Positions 17,152 through 26,119 of a DNA stretch of 64,000 bases are shown here, piece after piece. The stretch's first letter is position 1. Every line of letters starts with the position of its first letter. Below the pieces are notes generated by a model. The model made no database searches and was not told the DNA's origin. It saw nothing but the letters and a program-made list of their open reading frames with translations. Source of the DNA: Ectobacillus polymachus. Lineage in GTDB: Bacteria > Bacillota > Bacilli > Bacillales > Bacillaceae_G. A program made the translations under genes and the position numbers. The stretch spans positions 930,001-994,000 of the forward strand of contig NZ_JBLREB010000001.1 of the NCBI RefSeq assembly GCF_048159605.1, written 5' to 3'.

Positions 17152-18318
17152 CTAAAATGTTTTACTGTATTCACGATGCTTCTTAATATTTTCTGAAATT
17201 AAGTCCATTCGATCTACTCCAAATTGTTCAACTAACGCATTTGCAAGCTCCCATGCTACAACAGATTCTGCTACAACACTTGCTGCTGGAACGGCACAGC
17301 TATCCGAGCGCTCGACACTTGCTTGAAAAGGCTCTTTCGTATCAATGTCAACCGTTTGCAGAGGCTTATATAACGTAGGAATTGGCTTCATTACTCCGCG
17401 AATAACAATTGGCATTCCTGTTGTCATTCCGCCTTCTATACCACCTGCACGATTCGTTTTTCGACTATATCCATTATTCCATATAATCTCATCATGCACT
17501 ATACTTCCCGGCTTTTTTGCAGCTTCAAACCCAATCCCAATTTCTACCCCTTTAAATGCATTAATACTCATCATTGCAAAGGCAAGTTTTGCATCTAGTT
17601 TTCGATCATAATGTACATAGCTTCCTACACCAATTGGCATTCCTTCCGCAATAACCTCGACTATTCCTCCGATGGAATCGCCATTCGCTTTCGCATCATC
17701 AATCGCTTTCATCATTTTTTCTTCAGCTTGTTTATCTAAACAACGAACAGGTGATTCTTCCGTTATACGTTGAAGTTCTTCAATAGATTCATAATTGACA
17801 GATTCAGCTTCTACTCCACCAATTTCTAACACGTGACCGCCAATTTGTATACCTAGCTCTGTTAATACTTTTTTTGCAATCGCACCAGCTGCAACACGAA
17901 CCGTAGTTTCACGAGCAGATGAACGCTCTAACACATTACGAATATCTCGATGATCATATTTAATGGCACCATTTAAATCCGCATGCCCAGGACGCGGCTT
18001 TGTAATAACTCGCTTCATTTCCTCTAAATCTTGCTCCGATACTGGTTCAGCACCCATTATTTGAGTCCAATGAGTATAGTCCTTATTTTCTACCACCAAT
18101 GCGATTGGTGAACCAAGCGTATATCCATGTCTAACACCGCTTACAATTTTCACTTGATCCTTTTCAATTACCATTCGTCTTCCTCGGCCATGCCCTTTTT
18201 GCCTTCTGCTAAGCTCGTTATTAATATATTCTGCAGTTAACGACAAACCTGCTGGAACACCTTCCACAATGACTGTTAACTGTGGACCATGGGATTCACC
18301 TGCTGTTATATATCTCAT
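17152..18318 (-). CDS. aroC: Chorismate synthase
   Basis: A 388-residue chorismate synthase, the last common step (EPSP to chorismate; needs reduced FMN). The N-terminal signature MRYITAGESHGPQLTVIVEGVPAGL, the GHGRGRRM segment with flavin-binding residues, and the RPGHADLNGAIKYDHRDIRNVLERSSARET block are intact, as is RSDSCAVPAASVVAE near the end. A strong AAGGGGG site precedes the ATG. A 113-bp gap with an unusual hairpin separates it from the DAHP synthase gene upstream. Also called aroF in Bacillus. Confidence 0.96.
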   Translation of the reverse strand: MRYITAGESHGPQLTVIVEGVPAGLSLTAEYINNELSRRQKGHGRGRRMVIEKDQVKIVSGVRHGYTLGSPIALVVENKDYTHWTQIMGAEPVSEQDLEEMKRVITKPRPGHADLNGAIKYDHRDIRNVLERSSARETTVRVAAGAIAKKVLTELGIQIGGHVLEIGGVEAESVNYESIEELQRITEESPVRCLDKQAEEKMMKAIDDAKANGDSIGGIVEVIAEGMPIGVGSYVHYDRKLDAKLAFAMMSINAFKGVEIGIGFEAAKKPGSIVHDEIIWNNGYSRKTNRAGGIEGGMTTGMPIVIRGVMKPIPTLYKPLQTVDIDTKEPFQASVERSDSCAVPAASVVAESVVAWELANALVEQFGVDRMDLISENIKKHREYSKTF

Positions 18319-18388
18319 TTTTTTACCCCCTTAAAAATAACATTTTGTCAGCGGAGACATTCTCCATTTTACCTATATTATATATATT

Positions 18389-18412
18389 CCTCCTTCCACT
18401 ATAGGAAGGAGG
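18389..18412. repeat. Hairpin in the DAHP synthase-aroC gap
   Basis: A 9-bp perfect inverted repeat (arms 18389-18397 and 18404-18412, loop six). Read as minus-strand RNA it is CCUCCUUCC / GGAAGGAGG, so one arm equals a Shine-Dalgarno-like sequence. There is no T-run, so it is not an ordinary terminator. It may be an mRNA processing or stability element between operon genes. Confidence 0.5.
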
Positions 18413-18431
18413 ACGCTTTTAATCAGATAAT

Positions 18432-19523
18432 TTATCGTACAGATTTTGAAGGTGCTAATCTTGAATGAAATTCTTTTAATTCCGTCATGAATTCATTAAA
18501 CTGTGGAATGTTCATTTGCTGTGCAGAATCAGATAATGCTACTGCAGGATCAGGATGTACCTCAGCCATTACTGCATCTGCTCCAATTGCAAGTGCTGCC
18601 TTAGCTGTCGGAATAAGGAGATCACGTCTGCCAGTAGAATGCACAACATCAACAAGCACTGGTAAATGTGTTTCTTTCTTTAGAATTGGCACTGCAGAAA
18701 TATCAAGTGTATTTCTCGTTGCTTTTTCGTATGTTCGAATACCTCGTTCACATAAAATAATTTGATCATTACCTTGCGCCATAATGTACTCAGCAGCGTA
18801 CATGAATTCCTCAATCGTTGCAGACAATCCGCGTTTTAAAAGGACAGGTTTCTTTACTCTACCTGCAGCTTTTAACAAATCGAAGTTTTGCATATTTCTT
18901 GCCCCGATTTGAATCACATCAACATAATCAAGCGCCATTTCGATGTCATTTGGATTTAATATTTCACTAATGATACGTAAATCAAACTCATCTCCTACCT
19001 TACGAAGGATTTCTAGGCCTTCTACACCTAATCCTTGGAAATCATAAGGTGAGGTACGAGGTTTGAATGCGCCGCCTCTCATAAGCTTTAAGCCTTGTTG
19101 TTTAATCGCTTGTGCAACCTCACGAACTTGCTCGTAGCTTTCAACTGCACATGGTCCCATAATAAATGTTTGCGATCCATCACCAATTTTAACGCCCTTA
19201 ATATCAACAACCGTATTTTCAGGTTTCTTTTTTCTAGATACAAGTAGAGCTTTACGATGGTCATCTTCTTGTAGCTCTAAGCTCGCTTTGAAAATGGTTT
19301 TGAAAATATGTTGTAATGTGGATGTTTCGAATGGTCCTTCATTATTCTCAGCTATAATATCAAGTACTTGACGTTCTCTTACTGGATCAAATCGTTTTAC
19401 ACCATGTACTTTCTTTTGTTCACCAATTTTTTGTACTACCTTTCCACGTTCATTTAATAAGTGTAAAAGTTGCAAGTTAATTTCATCTACTCTGTCCCGT
19501 AATTTATCTAATTCATGTGTCAT
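18432..19523 (-). CDS. Bifunctional DAHP synthase / chorismate mutase
   Basis: A 363-residue fusion of an N-terminal AroQ-type chorismate mutase (about residues 1-90, with LRDRVDEINLQLLHLLNERGKVVQKIGEQK) and a 3-deoxy-7-phosphoheptulonate synthase of the type Ibeta found in Bacillus (from about 100). It condenses phosphoenolpyruvate with erythrose-4-phosphate. Visible signatures are FIMGPCAVE, GGAFKPRTSPYDFQGLG and VDVVHSTGRRDLL. The mutase domain lets prephenate or chorismate inhibit the synthase. TAGGAGG precedes the ATG. It is the first gene after two Tyr T-boxes. Usual names are aroA (B. subtilis) or aroG. Confidence 0.95.
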   Translation of the reverse strand: MTHELDKLRDRVDEINLQLLHLLNERGKVVQKIGEQKKVHGVKRFDPVRERQVLDIIAENNEGPFETSTLQHIFKTIFKASLELQEDDHRKALLVSRKKKPENTVVDIKGVKIGDGSQTFIMGPCAVESYEQVREVAQAIKQQGLKLMRGGAFKPRTSPYDFQGLGVEGLEILRKVGDEFDLRIISEILNPNDIEMALDYVDVIQIGARNMQNFDLLKAAGRVKKPVLLKRGLSATIEEFMYAAEYIMAQGNDQIILCERGIRTYEKATRNTLDISAVPILKKETHLPVLVDVVHSTGRRDLLIPTAKAALAIGADAVMAEVHPDPAVALSDSAQQMNIPQFNEFMTELKEFHSRLAPSKSVR

Positions 19524-19772
19524 TGTATTACCTCCTAATTTTATATGGAATGTATTTTTTCAATTGAAGACTTACAATTCAAACACATTGATTCATCATA
19601 AAATGAATATTGCCTTTCCTTCTAAATTGTAGTATTATTTAGTTTTGGGAAGAAAATTTGTTTGATATGTTTGAATGCTTTTAATAAGAATGTGCGAGAT
19701 TCTTATGTCGTTTGAACGATCTCTGTACATCTTCTCCTTTCCTATTACTATAGTAGCACTTTCTAAGATTAT

Positions 19773-20040
19773 AAAAAACATCCCTGTCATTTGTGACAGG
19801 GACGATTATTATCGCGGTACCACCCTATTTGCAGACAAAGCCTGCCACTTTCCATTGATATCGATCTCATACGACCGTTCTCCCCTCAATAGCAACAAAG
19901 ACTATTTCGAAAAGAATGCTCAAGGACTGTAATTCATGATTCTCTATATACTGATTTACACCGACCATCAGCTCTCTGCAACAGTGAGAAAACCACTACT
20001 CTTGTTCCTATCAACACAATTATGAAATTTTATATTACCT
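19773..20040 (-). promoter_or_regulatory. Second Tyr T-box leader (gene-proximal)
   Basis: A complete T-box on the minus strand. Stem I begins near 20020. The specifier loop reads GAATTACAGTCC, giving the codon UAC (Tyr). The T-box sequence AGGGTGGTACCGCG is at 19826-19813. The terminator (arms 19781-19789 and 19794-19802, with a T-run read from 19778 down) follows. Uncharged tRNA-Tyr should stabilise the antiterminator. It lies downstream of a second copy and 250 bp before the DAHP synthase gene. No separate promoter is obvious between the copies. Confidence 0.92.
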
Positions 20041-20042
20041 AA

Positions 20043-20320
20043 TAAAAAAGTCCCTACTGATTGCTCAGTAGGGACGATTGTTTATAATCGCGGTACCACC
20101 CTATTTGCAGACAAAGCCTGCCACTCTTACTTGATAACGATCCTATAGGACCGTCTTTCCTAATATAAAGATATAAATCTTTATTTAGAAAAAGATGCTC
20201 GAGGATTGTACTTCGCTTCTATCTCTGTACTGATTTGCACCAACCACCAGCTCTCTATAACAAGAAGATAAAAACTACTTTGTTCCCTTCGTCGCAATGT
20301 TATAAATTTTTGGAATTACT
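20043..20320 (-). promoter_or_regulatory. First Tyr T-box leader (promoter-proximal)
   Basis: The first of two T-boxes in series. It has stem I from about 20300, an AGAGAGC/GGTGG core, and the specifier loop GAAGTACAATCC with codon UAC (Tyr). The T-box AGGGTGGTACCGCG is at 20102-20089. The terminator has 11-bp arms (20050-20060, 20065-20075) and a T-run. It resembles the second copy closely around the T-box and CTTTGTCTGCAAAT region, suggesting duplication. Two Tyr sensors in series would make the operon respond more sharply to loss of charged tRNA-Tyr (inference). Confidence 0.92.
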
Positions 20321-20329
20321 ATGATTTGT

Positions 20330-20359
20330 ATTATAGATTGTTATTCCTTACACTGTCAA
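20330..20359 (-). promoter_or_regulatory. Sigma-A promoter of the aro operon
   Basis: Read on the minus strand: perfect TTGACA (20359-20354), 18 bp, perfect TATAAT (20335-20330). It lies immediately upstream of the first T-box. Confidence 0.85.
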
Positions 20360-20380
20360 GGGCATTTTTTTCTATTAGCC

Positions 20381-20418
20381 AAAAAAAGGACCCAGCACAT
20401 ATTAGGTATTGGGTCCTT
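20381..20418 (-). terminator. Terminator of the histidine kinase gene
   Basis: AAGGACCCA/TGGGTCCTT stem (20386-20394, 20410-20418) with a seven-T run on the minus strand. Confidence 0.85.
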
Positions 20419-20447
20419 AACATAATAAATTATTTTACAATACTTAC

Positions 20448-22211
20448 CTATGCAATTTCTCGTATAGGTAATATAACAGTAAATGTTGTACCAACGTTCA
20501 ATTCGCTATCAACCATAATTCTTCCATTATGTCCTTCAATAATTTTAAAGCTCACCATAAGACCAAGTCCGTTTCCATTTTTCTTTGTCGTGAAAAAGGG
20601 CTCTCCAATTTTTTTAAGTTTATCCTTTGGAATTCCAACACCGGTATCTTGGATGGATATATGAACAAGACCAGCATCAACACCAAGTTTCAATCGAATC
20701 TCTCCGCCATTTGGCATGGCTTCGATACCATTCTTTATAAAGTTAAGAAATACTTGTTTTAATCGATTTTCGTCACAGTCCACAACAATGTTTTCATAGT
20801 TATAATCCAGTATAAAGCGAATTCCTTTTTTTCTTGCATCAAACTCCATTAGAGCTAATACATGTTGAACAATTGCTACGATATTTTGGCTCTTAAGCTG
20901 TACGACCTTAGGCTTTGCTAAAACCAGAAAATCTTCTACGATTTCATTTACACGGTCTACTTCATCCAAAATGATAGCAAGATATTCCTTGCGTTCTTCA
21001 TCATGTTCATCGAGCTGTAAAAATTCTGTATATCCTTTCATAGATGTTAAAGGATTTCGTATTTCATGCGCAATTCCTGCTGCCATTTGCCCAATAGCAG
21101 CCAGTTTATCTTGCCGTCTTAGCATTTCTTCTGCTTTTTTACGTTCCGTTATATCATTTCGGATAGCTAGATACTGATAGGGCTTATTATTCTCATTTAA
21201 AAAAGGAACAATTGTAGTATCTACCCAATAGAGTGTACCATCTTTCGCACGATTTCGAATTTCTCCATGCCATACTTTTCCATTTCCGATTGTTTTCCAC
21301 ATACCTTTAAAAAATTCCTTCGGATGTTGGCCAGAATTTAAAATACTATGATTTGCTCCAATAAGTTCATCACGTCTATACTTCGATATCTCTACAAATT
21401 TATCATTCACATATGTAATGAAACCTTTAGGATCTGTAATAGCAACAATAGAGGAGGCATCAAGAGCATATTCAAAATCCTTTAAATACATGTCTCTCGT
21501 ACTTAAACGCTTACTAATTATTGTTGTAGAAACGACCAGACTCCCTAGAATAAGTATCGACGCAAAAAGCATCATGTACATTAAAATATTTCCTTGCGTC
21601 ATGCCCGTCATATTTACTTCGGTTTCAGGAGATATGGTAGAACGCATCAAAAGAAAGTGGGTTTCAATAATAGCAGCTGTGACTATACATGCACCAAGTG
21701 GTTTTAGCCATAGGTGACTGTCCTTTCTTTTGTTAGCAAGAAATAGCATCCATAACGATATAAAAAATGCAATGAATATCATAATACTAGACAAAATAAA
21801 TACTAATATGTCCGCATGAAAGTCGATGTTCATCCCATACATACTGCTAACAAAGAGAAACAAAGCGGTTACTGTCATGATAATACTCGTAATAAGTACA
21901 TCAACAAGTCGAATCATACGTTTTCGAATCCAATAAAACGCTACTCCTGTTAATAGGACTCCTATAAGAGCTGATCCGGCGAAAATTAACAAGTTATAAA
22001 AACCGAGACTATTCAAATCACGTGCAAGTACGCCAAAGAAGTTTGTAACCCATATTCCAATCCCCATTGAAAAAATACTACCTAAAAACAGAAAACGCTT
22101 GTTTCTTTCAGACGTTTTTAATAGCACTAACAAATCAAACGAAGTAAAAGAAGCAATAACTGTTAAAATGATTGCAATAAACATAAGCATCGGATTTGCA
22201 ATTTCGTTCAT
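20448..22211 (-). CDS. Membrane PAS sensor histidine kinase with degenerate MHYT-like sensor
   Basis: A 587-residue histidine kinase. The N-terminal ~225 residues form about seven membrane helices with three weak repeats laid out like an MHYT domain (SMGIGIWVTNFFGVLA, VSSMYGMNIDF, IETHFLLM), but the M-H-Y-T residues are mostly replaced. A PAS domain follows (about 240-360, ending RNDITERKKAEE). Then come HisKA with His382 in GIAHEIRNPLTSMKGY and a HATPase with the N box (FLNFIKNGIEAM), DTGVGI, FFTTK and GNGLGL. This architecture resembles sporulation-type or other orphan kinases. No response regulator gene is adjacent, so its partner lies elsewhere. Confidence 0.88.
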   Translation of the reverse strand: MNEIANPMLMFIAIILTVIASFTSFDLLVLLKTSERNKRFLFLGSIFSMGIGIWVTNFFGVLARDLNSLGFYNLLIFAGSALIGVLLTGVAFYWIRKRMIRLVDVLITSIIMTVTALFLFVSSMYGMNIDFHADILVFILSSIMIFIAFFISLWMLFLANKRKDSHLWLKPLGACIVTAAIIETHFLLMRSTISPETEVNMTGMTQGNILMYMMLFASILILGSLVVSTTIISKRLSTRDMYLKDFEYALDASSIVAITDPKGFITYVNDKFVEISKYRRDELIGANHSILNSGQHPKEFFKGMWKTIGNGKVWHGEIRNRAKDGTLYWVDTTIVPFLNENNKPYQYLAIRNDITERKKAEEMLRRQDKLAAIGQMAAGIAHEIRNPLTSMKGYTEFLQLDEHDEERKEYLAIILDEVDRVNEIVEDFLVLAKPKVVQLKSQNIVAIVQHVLALMEFDARKKGIRFILDYNYENIVVDCDENRLKQVFLNFIKNGIEAMPNGGEIRLKLGVDAGLVHISIQDTGVGIPKDKLKKIGEPFFTTKKNGNGLGLMVSFKIIEGHNGRIMVDSELNVGTTFTVILPIREIA

Positions 22212-22366
22212 ATCACTTACTTCCTTTTCTAATAGTTTGCACTATGATTGTATAGGAAAATACTCTATCAGAAAAGAGCTGTTCATCATAATTATGAAAA
22301 TATCTCTGTATTTACAGAAAAAACCAGAAACAAGAATTATACTACTAAAATAAATTTATCTCCATT

Positions 22367-23224
22367 TTATTCTTTATTTAAGAAGAATAGAGCTAGCGTT
22401 CCTGGGCCTGAATGCGCACCTACTGCTGCCCCTATGTTACCGATAATAAAATCAGTACAGCCGAATTTTTCTTGAATCATATTTTTTAATGCTGTAGCAC
22501 TTTCGATATCATCACCATGACTAATGCCAATGAGTTGGTCCGACACATTCTCTCCTCTTTGCTCCATTACTTCAACCATACGATGAAGCACTTTTTTTCT
22601 ACCACGTAGTTTTTCGATTGGAATAAGTTTGCCGTTATCTACATGAAGAAGGGGTTTAATATTAAGTAATCCACCAATAAATCCCGCAACTCGGCTTACC
22701 CTTCCCCCACGAACAAGATATTGTAAATCATCTACGGTAAAGATATGCTCCATATGGCTAGCATAATCGCAAATAAATGGTAATATCTCATCTTTTGTCG
22801 CACCTTGTTTTGCAAGCTGAGCTGCCTTTAAAACAACGAGTCCCTGTCCCAAAGAGGCACATTTTGTATCAATAATATGTAAATCAAAATCCGGGTAAGC
22901 TTCTTTTACATCTTCCTGTACTAATTGTGCAGATTGAAACGTTCCTGACAGTTCAGAGGAAAAGGCAAGGTAAATACATGTCATTTCCTTCTTTGCATAT
23001 TCCAAAAACACTTGATGAATCGTTTCATAGGAAGGTAAGGATGTTTTGTATACCTTTCCTTCTCTCATATTATGAAATAAGTCATTTGCATTTAGCGTAA
23101 CCCCATCAAAGTATTCTGTTTCTTGCTCATCATATACACGGAGCGGCAAAACTTCAATGTCATACTGCTGCGCTAACTCCTTTGGTAAATCCGAAGCACT
23201 ATCTGTTAAAATCTTGACGGTCAT
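22367..23224 (-). CDS. DegV family fatty-acid-binding protein
   Basis: A 285-residue DegV-family protein, a soluble fatty-acid carrier type that can present fatty acids to the FakA kinase. The opening VKILTDSASDLPKELAQQYDIEVLPLRV, the SLPSYETIHQVFLEY segment containing the TS(x)PS-like ligand loop, YLAFSSELSGTFQSA, VDDLQYLVRGGRVS and the GAHSGPGTLALFF end match the family. AAAGGGCG precedes the ATG. It is a single gene between the kinase and the large TPR-GTPase. Confidence 0.9.
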   Translation of the reverse strand: MTVKILTDSASDLPKELAQQYDIEVLPLRVYDEQETEYFDGVTLNANDLFHNMREGKVYKTSLPSYETIHQVFLEYAKKEMTCIYLAFSSELSGTFQSAQLVQEDVKEAYPDFDLHIIDTKCASLGQGLVVLKAAQLAKQGATKDEILPFICDYASHMEHIFTVDDLQYLVRGGRVSRVAGFIGGLLNIKPLLHVDNGKLIPIEKLRGRKKVLHRMVEVMEQRGENVSDQLIGISHGDDIESATALKNMIQEKFGCTDFIIGNIGAAVGAHSGPGTLALFFLNKE

Positions 23225-23404
23225 TTTCGTTCACGCCCTTTCTAAAAAATCATACTATGTGTAAAAATAATAAAATGAGTTCCTGTTACATTATATATGG
23301 TATAGAGAAAATGGGAAACTTATTGCCTCTTTTTTAGAATTTAGAAAAAATGACTGCAGAAATATAACAAATCTGCAGTCATGTTAGTATAAGCATTCTA
23401 TTTA

Positions 23405-26113
23405 TTATAAGGAATCTACGGGTGTTTCAGCTGCTTTCGGAAATTTTCCTACATTCCAGATCATTTCTTGTTGACGTAATTGTATTTCAAATAAAGTAAT
23501 CGGGTCATGATATGTTTCAGGATTAGCCTTCATCTCATTTAATGTATCACGATTTTGTTGGATCACAATATGCGTTTCTTCAACTGTTCGTTTTAACTCA
23601 CCGATAGCATCACGATAGAATAATGCTACGTCTTGCTCAATTCCACGTTCAAACAATTCGAATTCAGCAAAAAATCTTCGAATAACTGCGTCTGTTATTT
23701 CTGTATAGTCCTTTTGTTCTACATAATTTTTAAATTGATTTGATAGCATTGTTTTGCTTCGCTCGAAACCGCCGAATAATCTTCCTGTACTAGTTAATAC
23801 AAATTGTGTTGTAGTATACTTCAACATGATATTCATTTGATCAATACGGACCCTGCGCATAATGCGATCTACATCTCTTCTCCAATCATCTAACACCTTG
23901 AAATCGCATTGTAAAATCAGTCGATCTTGCTCGTATAAAGTGTTAAATGTTTCTTTCGTTTCATCCAGATAGTCTTGACTTGTAATGAGTTCTTCTTTCG
24001 TGTTATGAATCCAATTTAGCATTTGATTAACGAATATAGGCATTACATGTTCATTTACATAATTTTGTATCCGTTCATTCATGTTGTCGTTCAATTGCTT
24101 AGGAAGTTCTTTAAAGTCGCTGTCTATACTGACTAGATTACTGCTCTCCTTCAATATTTTAGGAATTTGCTCAGATAAAAGAGATGAAATTTTATCTTTA
24201 ATATCCTTATATGATTGGAAGATATTGATACTTTTTTCTTTTTCTAATGCTACAACATTATTAATAAATCCATTTAATTTCACTACAAGTTCATCATTCC
24301 ACGTAATCGATTCTGCAATTGCTTTTTCTTCCTCTACACGGCTTCTAAGTATATATGTCAATAAATTTCGTATCATCCGTAACAACTGGCCAGTTCGTTC
24401 TGTCAATAGATCACGACCACGATAATCGTTTATAAAACAATTAGCTATATCGGATATATTCCCTTCTTTTGTAAAAGGAATGATAGCAGCATTTGGGAAA
24501 TACGAATGAATACTCTCTTTTAACTCTTCAAGGTTATCTAGAAGTATTTCAGCTTTATTTACTAGAAAATGAATGTGCGTATGTGGTGCTATCTTTTCAA
24601 TATAAAGTAAGTTATCTCGTTCTTGATCAGTAAATGGCATATGGGCATGTAGTACATATAAAATCGTGTCAGAAAAAGAAAGCTTATTAAATCCTTCTTC
24701 TTTTTCAACCTGTATCGTTGGCATATCGATAAGGACAACATTATTTCTATTTAAAAATCGGTTTGGAAGGTGATAATCAATAATGCTATTTCCTATTGTA
24801 TTATTAGAAAGTACGTAATCCTCTTCATTCTCATCCGTAATTTGCTGTGCGAATGTACGTGTATCATCGCGGAAATACGTTATATTAGAAGAAGGTTCAT
24901 TCTCCACCATTTCACCCAAAATTGTATTCAAAATTGCTTCCTTACCACTAGATTTCATACCTAAAATGGTAACATAATGTGAATTGAAATCCAGAAGTTG
25001 CTGCATATACCATTTCCATTTATATGAAATGTTTACGTTCTTTTGTTCCGCCCAAGTTATAATATCATCAACCAAATGTAAGCTATCCTGTAAGCCTTCT
25101 TCATAAGCACCTGATTCATACATAAGCTGCTCAGCATACTGAATCATTTGTTCATTTATACTACTTGGAAATGCTTGTTCCCAAGCTAACAAAGCCGATG
25201 AAGCAAATAAAGATTCCGATGAATCCGAAAGCTTAAGCCAGTTTTCCAAATGAATAGGCATAACATGTTTAAATATTTTAATAAATCTTGTTCCAGCAAG
25301 AAGTTCTCGGTAGGAGTCAAGATATTGATGAACAACGATATGCCAAGATTCATAAGGATGTACTTCAATTTGTGAGAATACTTGATTCACTGTTTCTATC
25401 CATGATATGTATGTTTCTTTCCTTCTAAAATTCTCCCAAAATGAGACGACAAGCATCTTAAATCTTTCATCAGCAACTTTATATAGTGATAATAGTACTT
25501 GCGTAAAATAATTTGGTTCAATTGCAGACAAATGATTATCTTCAACGTATTGCTTAAGAATGTCTGCCCAGTACACAGCTTCTGTACGAATCAATTCCGT
25601 AACAGCTAATTCAACAGCACTATTCCAATCTTGATGTTTTTCATAAAATACTTTTGCTACGGATGTAACATTTGGATAATCAGGAGCAAGTTTTACAGCC
25701 TGCTTAATTATTTCATCAGCTTTCGGATATTCTTCCTTTATTATATAAAGTGAGAACAACTGTAATAAAATTTCTATTGTTAATGATATAGATTCAGTTG
25801 TAATCGATTTGTATTTCTCTTCTGCATCTACTAATTTTCCTAATTCAAATAATGAGTCGGCGATATTCTTTTTTGCCCAATCTTGCAAATCATTTTCTAC
25901 TTGTTCCCATTTGAAAATAGCACTTTCAAAATCTTTATTCTGATAATACACTTCCCCTTGTGCAAAGCGAATATAGGCTAACTCTGTATCTTCATTGCCC
26001 AGTTCTTTGTAATATTCTTCCCCTAAAGCTTGAACAGGATGAATCCGTTCTCCATCCTTCAAAAACGTTTCGTAGTACTTTTTTTCAATTAACTGTTTTT
26101 CTAGTATCATCAT
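23405..26113 (-). CDS. TPR plus dynamin-like GTPase-domain protein with altered G motifs
   Basis: A very large protein (904 residues from an in-frame GTG at 26119, 902 from the ATG at 26113, which has AGGTG upstream). Residues ~45-180 contain TPR-like helical repeats. A dynamin-type GTPase-like domain follows: P-loop GMKSSGKE (residues 387-394 in the long numbering), where the usual Ser/Thr after GK is Glu. G3-like IDMPT stands at ~464 instead of DxPG, and the NKAE motif at 521 stands for NKxD. The last ~300 residues are long helices, as in bacterial dynamin stalks. GTP hydrolysis may be impaired or lost. Function is unknown; a membrane or scaffold role is only a guess. It is a single-gene unit. 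Confidence 0.7.
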   Translation of the reverse strand: MMILEKQLIEKKYYETFLKDGERIHPVQALGEEYYKELGNEDTELAYIRFAQGEVYYQNKDFESAIFKWEQVENDLQDWAKKNIADSLFELGKLVDAEEKYKSITTESISLTIEILLQLFSLYIIKEEYPKADEIIKQAVKLAPDYPNVTSVAKVFYEKHQDWNSAVELAVTELIRTEAVYWADILKQYVEDNHLSAIEPNYFTQVLLSLYKVADERFKMLVVSFWENFRRKETYISWIETVNQVFSQIEVHPYESWHIVVHQYLDSYRELLAGTRFIKIFKHVMPIHLENWLKLSDSSESLFASSALLAWEQAFPSSINEQMIQYAEQLMYESGAYEEGLQDSLHLVDDIITWAEQKNVNISYKWKWYMQQLLDFNSHYVTILGMKSSGKEAILNTILGEMVENEPSSNITYFRDDTRTFAQQITDENEEDYVLSNNTIGNSIIDYHLPNRFLNRNNVVLIDMPTIQVEKEEGFNKLSFSDTILYVLHAHMPFTDQERDNLLYIEKIAPHTHIHFLVNKAEILLDNLEELKESIHSYFPNAAIIPFTKEGNISDIANCFINDYRGRDLLTERTGQLLRMIRNLLTYILRSRVEEEKAIAESITWNDELVVKLNGFINNVVALEKEKSINIFQSYKDIKDKISSLLSEQIPKILKESSNLVSIDSDFKELPKQLNDNMNERIQNYVNEHVMPIFVNQMLNWIHNTKEELITSQDYLDETKETFNTLYEQDRLILQCDFKVLDDWRRDVDRIMRRVRIDQMNIMLKYTTTQFVLTSTGRLFGGFERSKTMLSNQFKNYVEQKDYTEITDAVIRRFFAEFELFERGIEQDVALFYRDAIGELKRTVEETHIVIQQNRDTLNEMKANPETYHDPITLFEIQLRQQEMIWNVGKFPKAAETPVDSL

Positions 26114-26119
26114 TTTCAC

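Noticed and set aside
19675..19932. Plus-strand frame across the second T-box
   Set aside because: Its bases are fully explained by the T-box RNA on the other strand.
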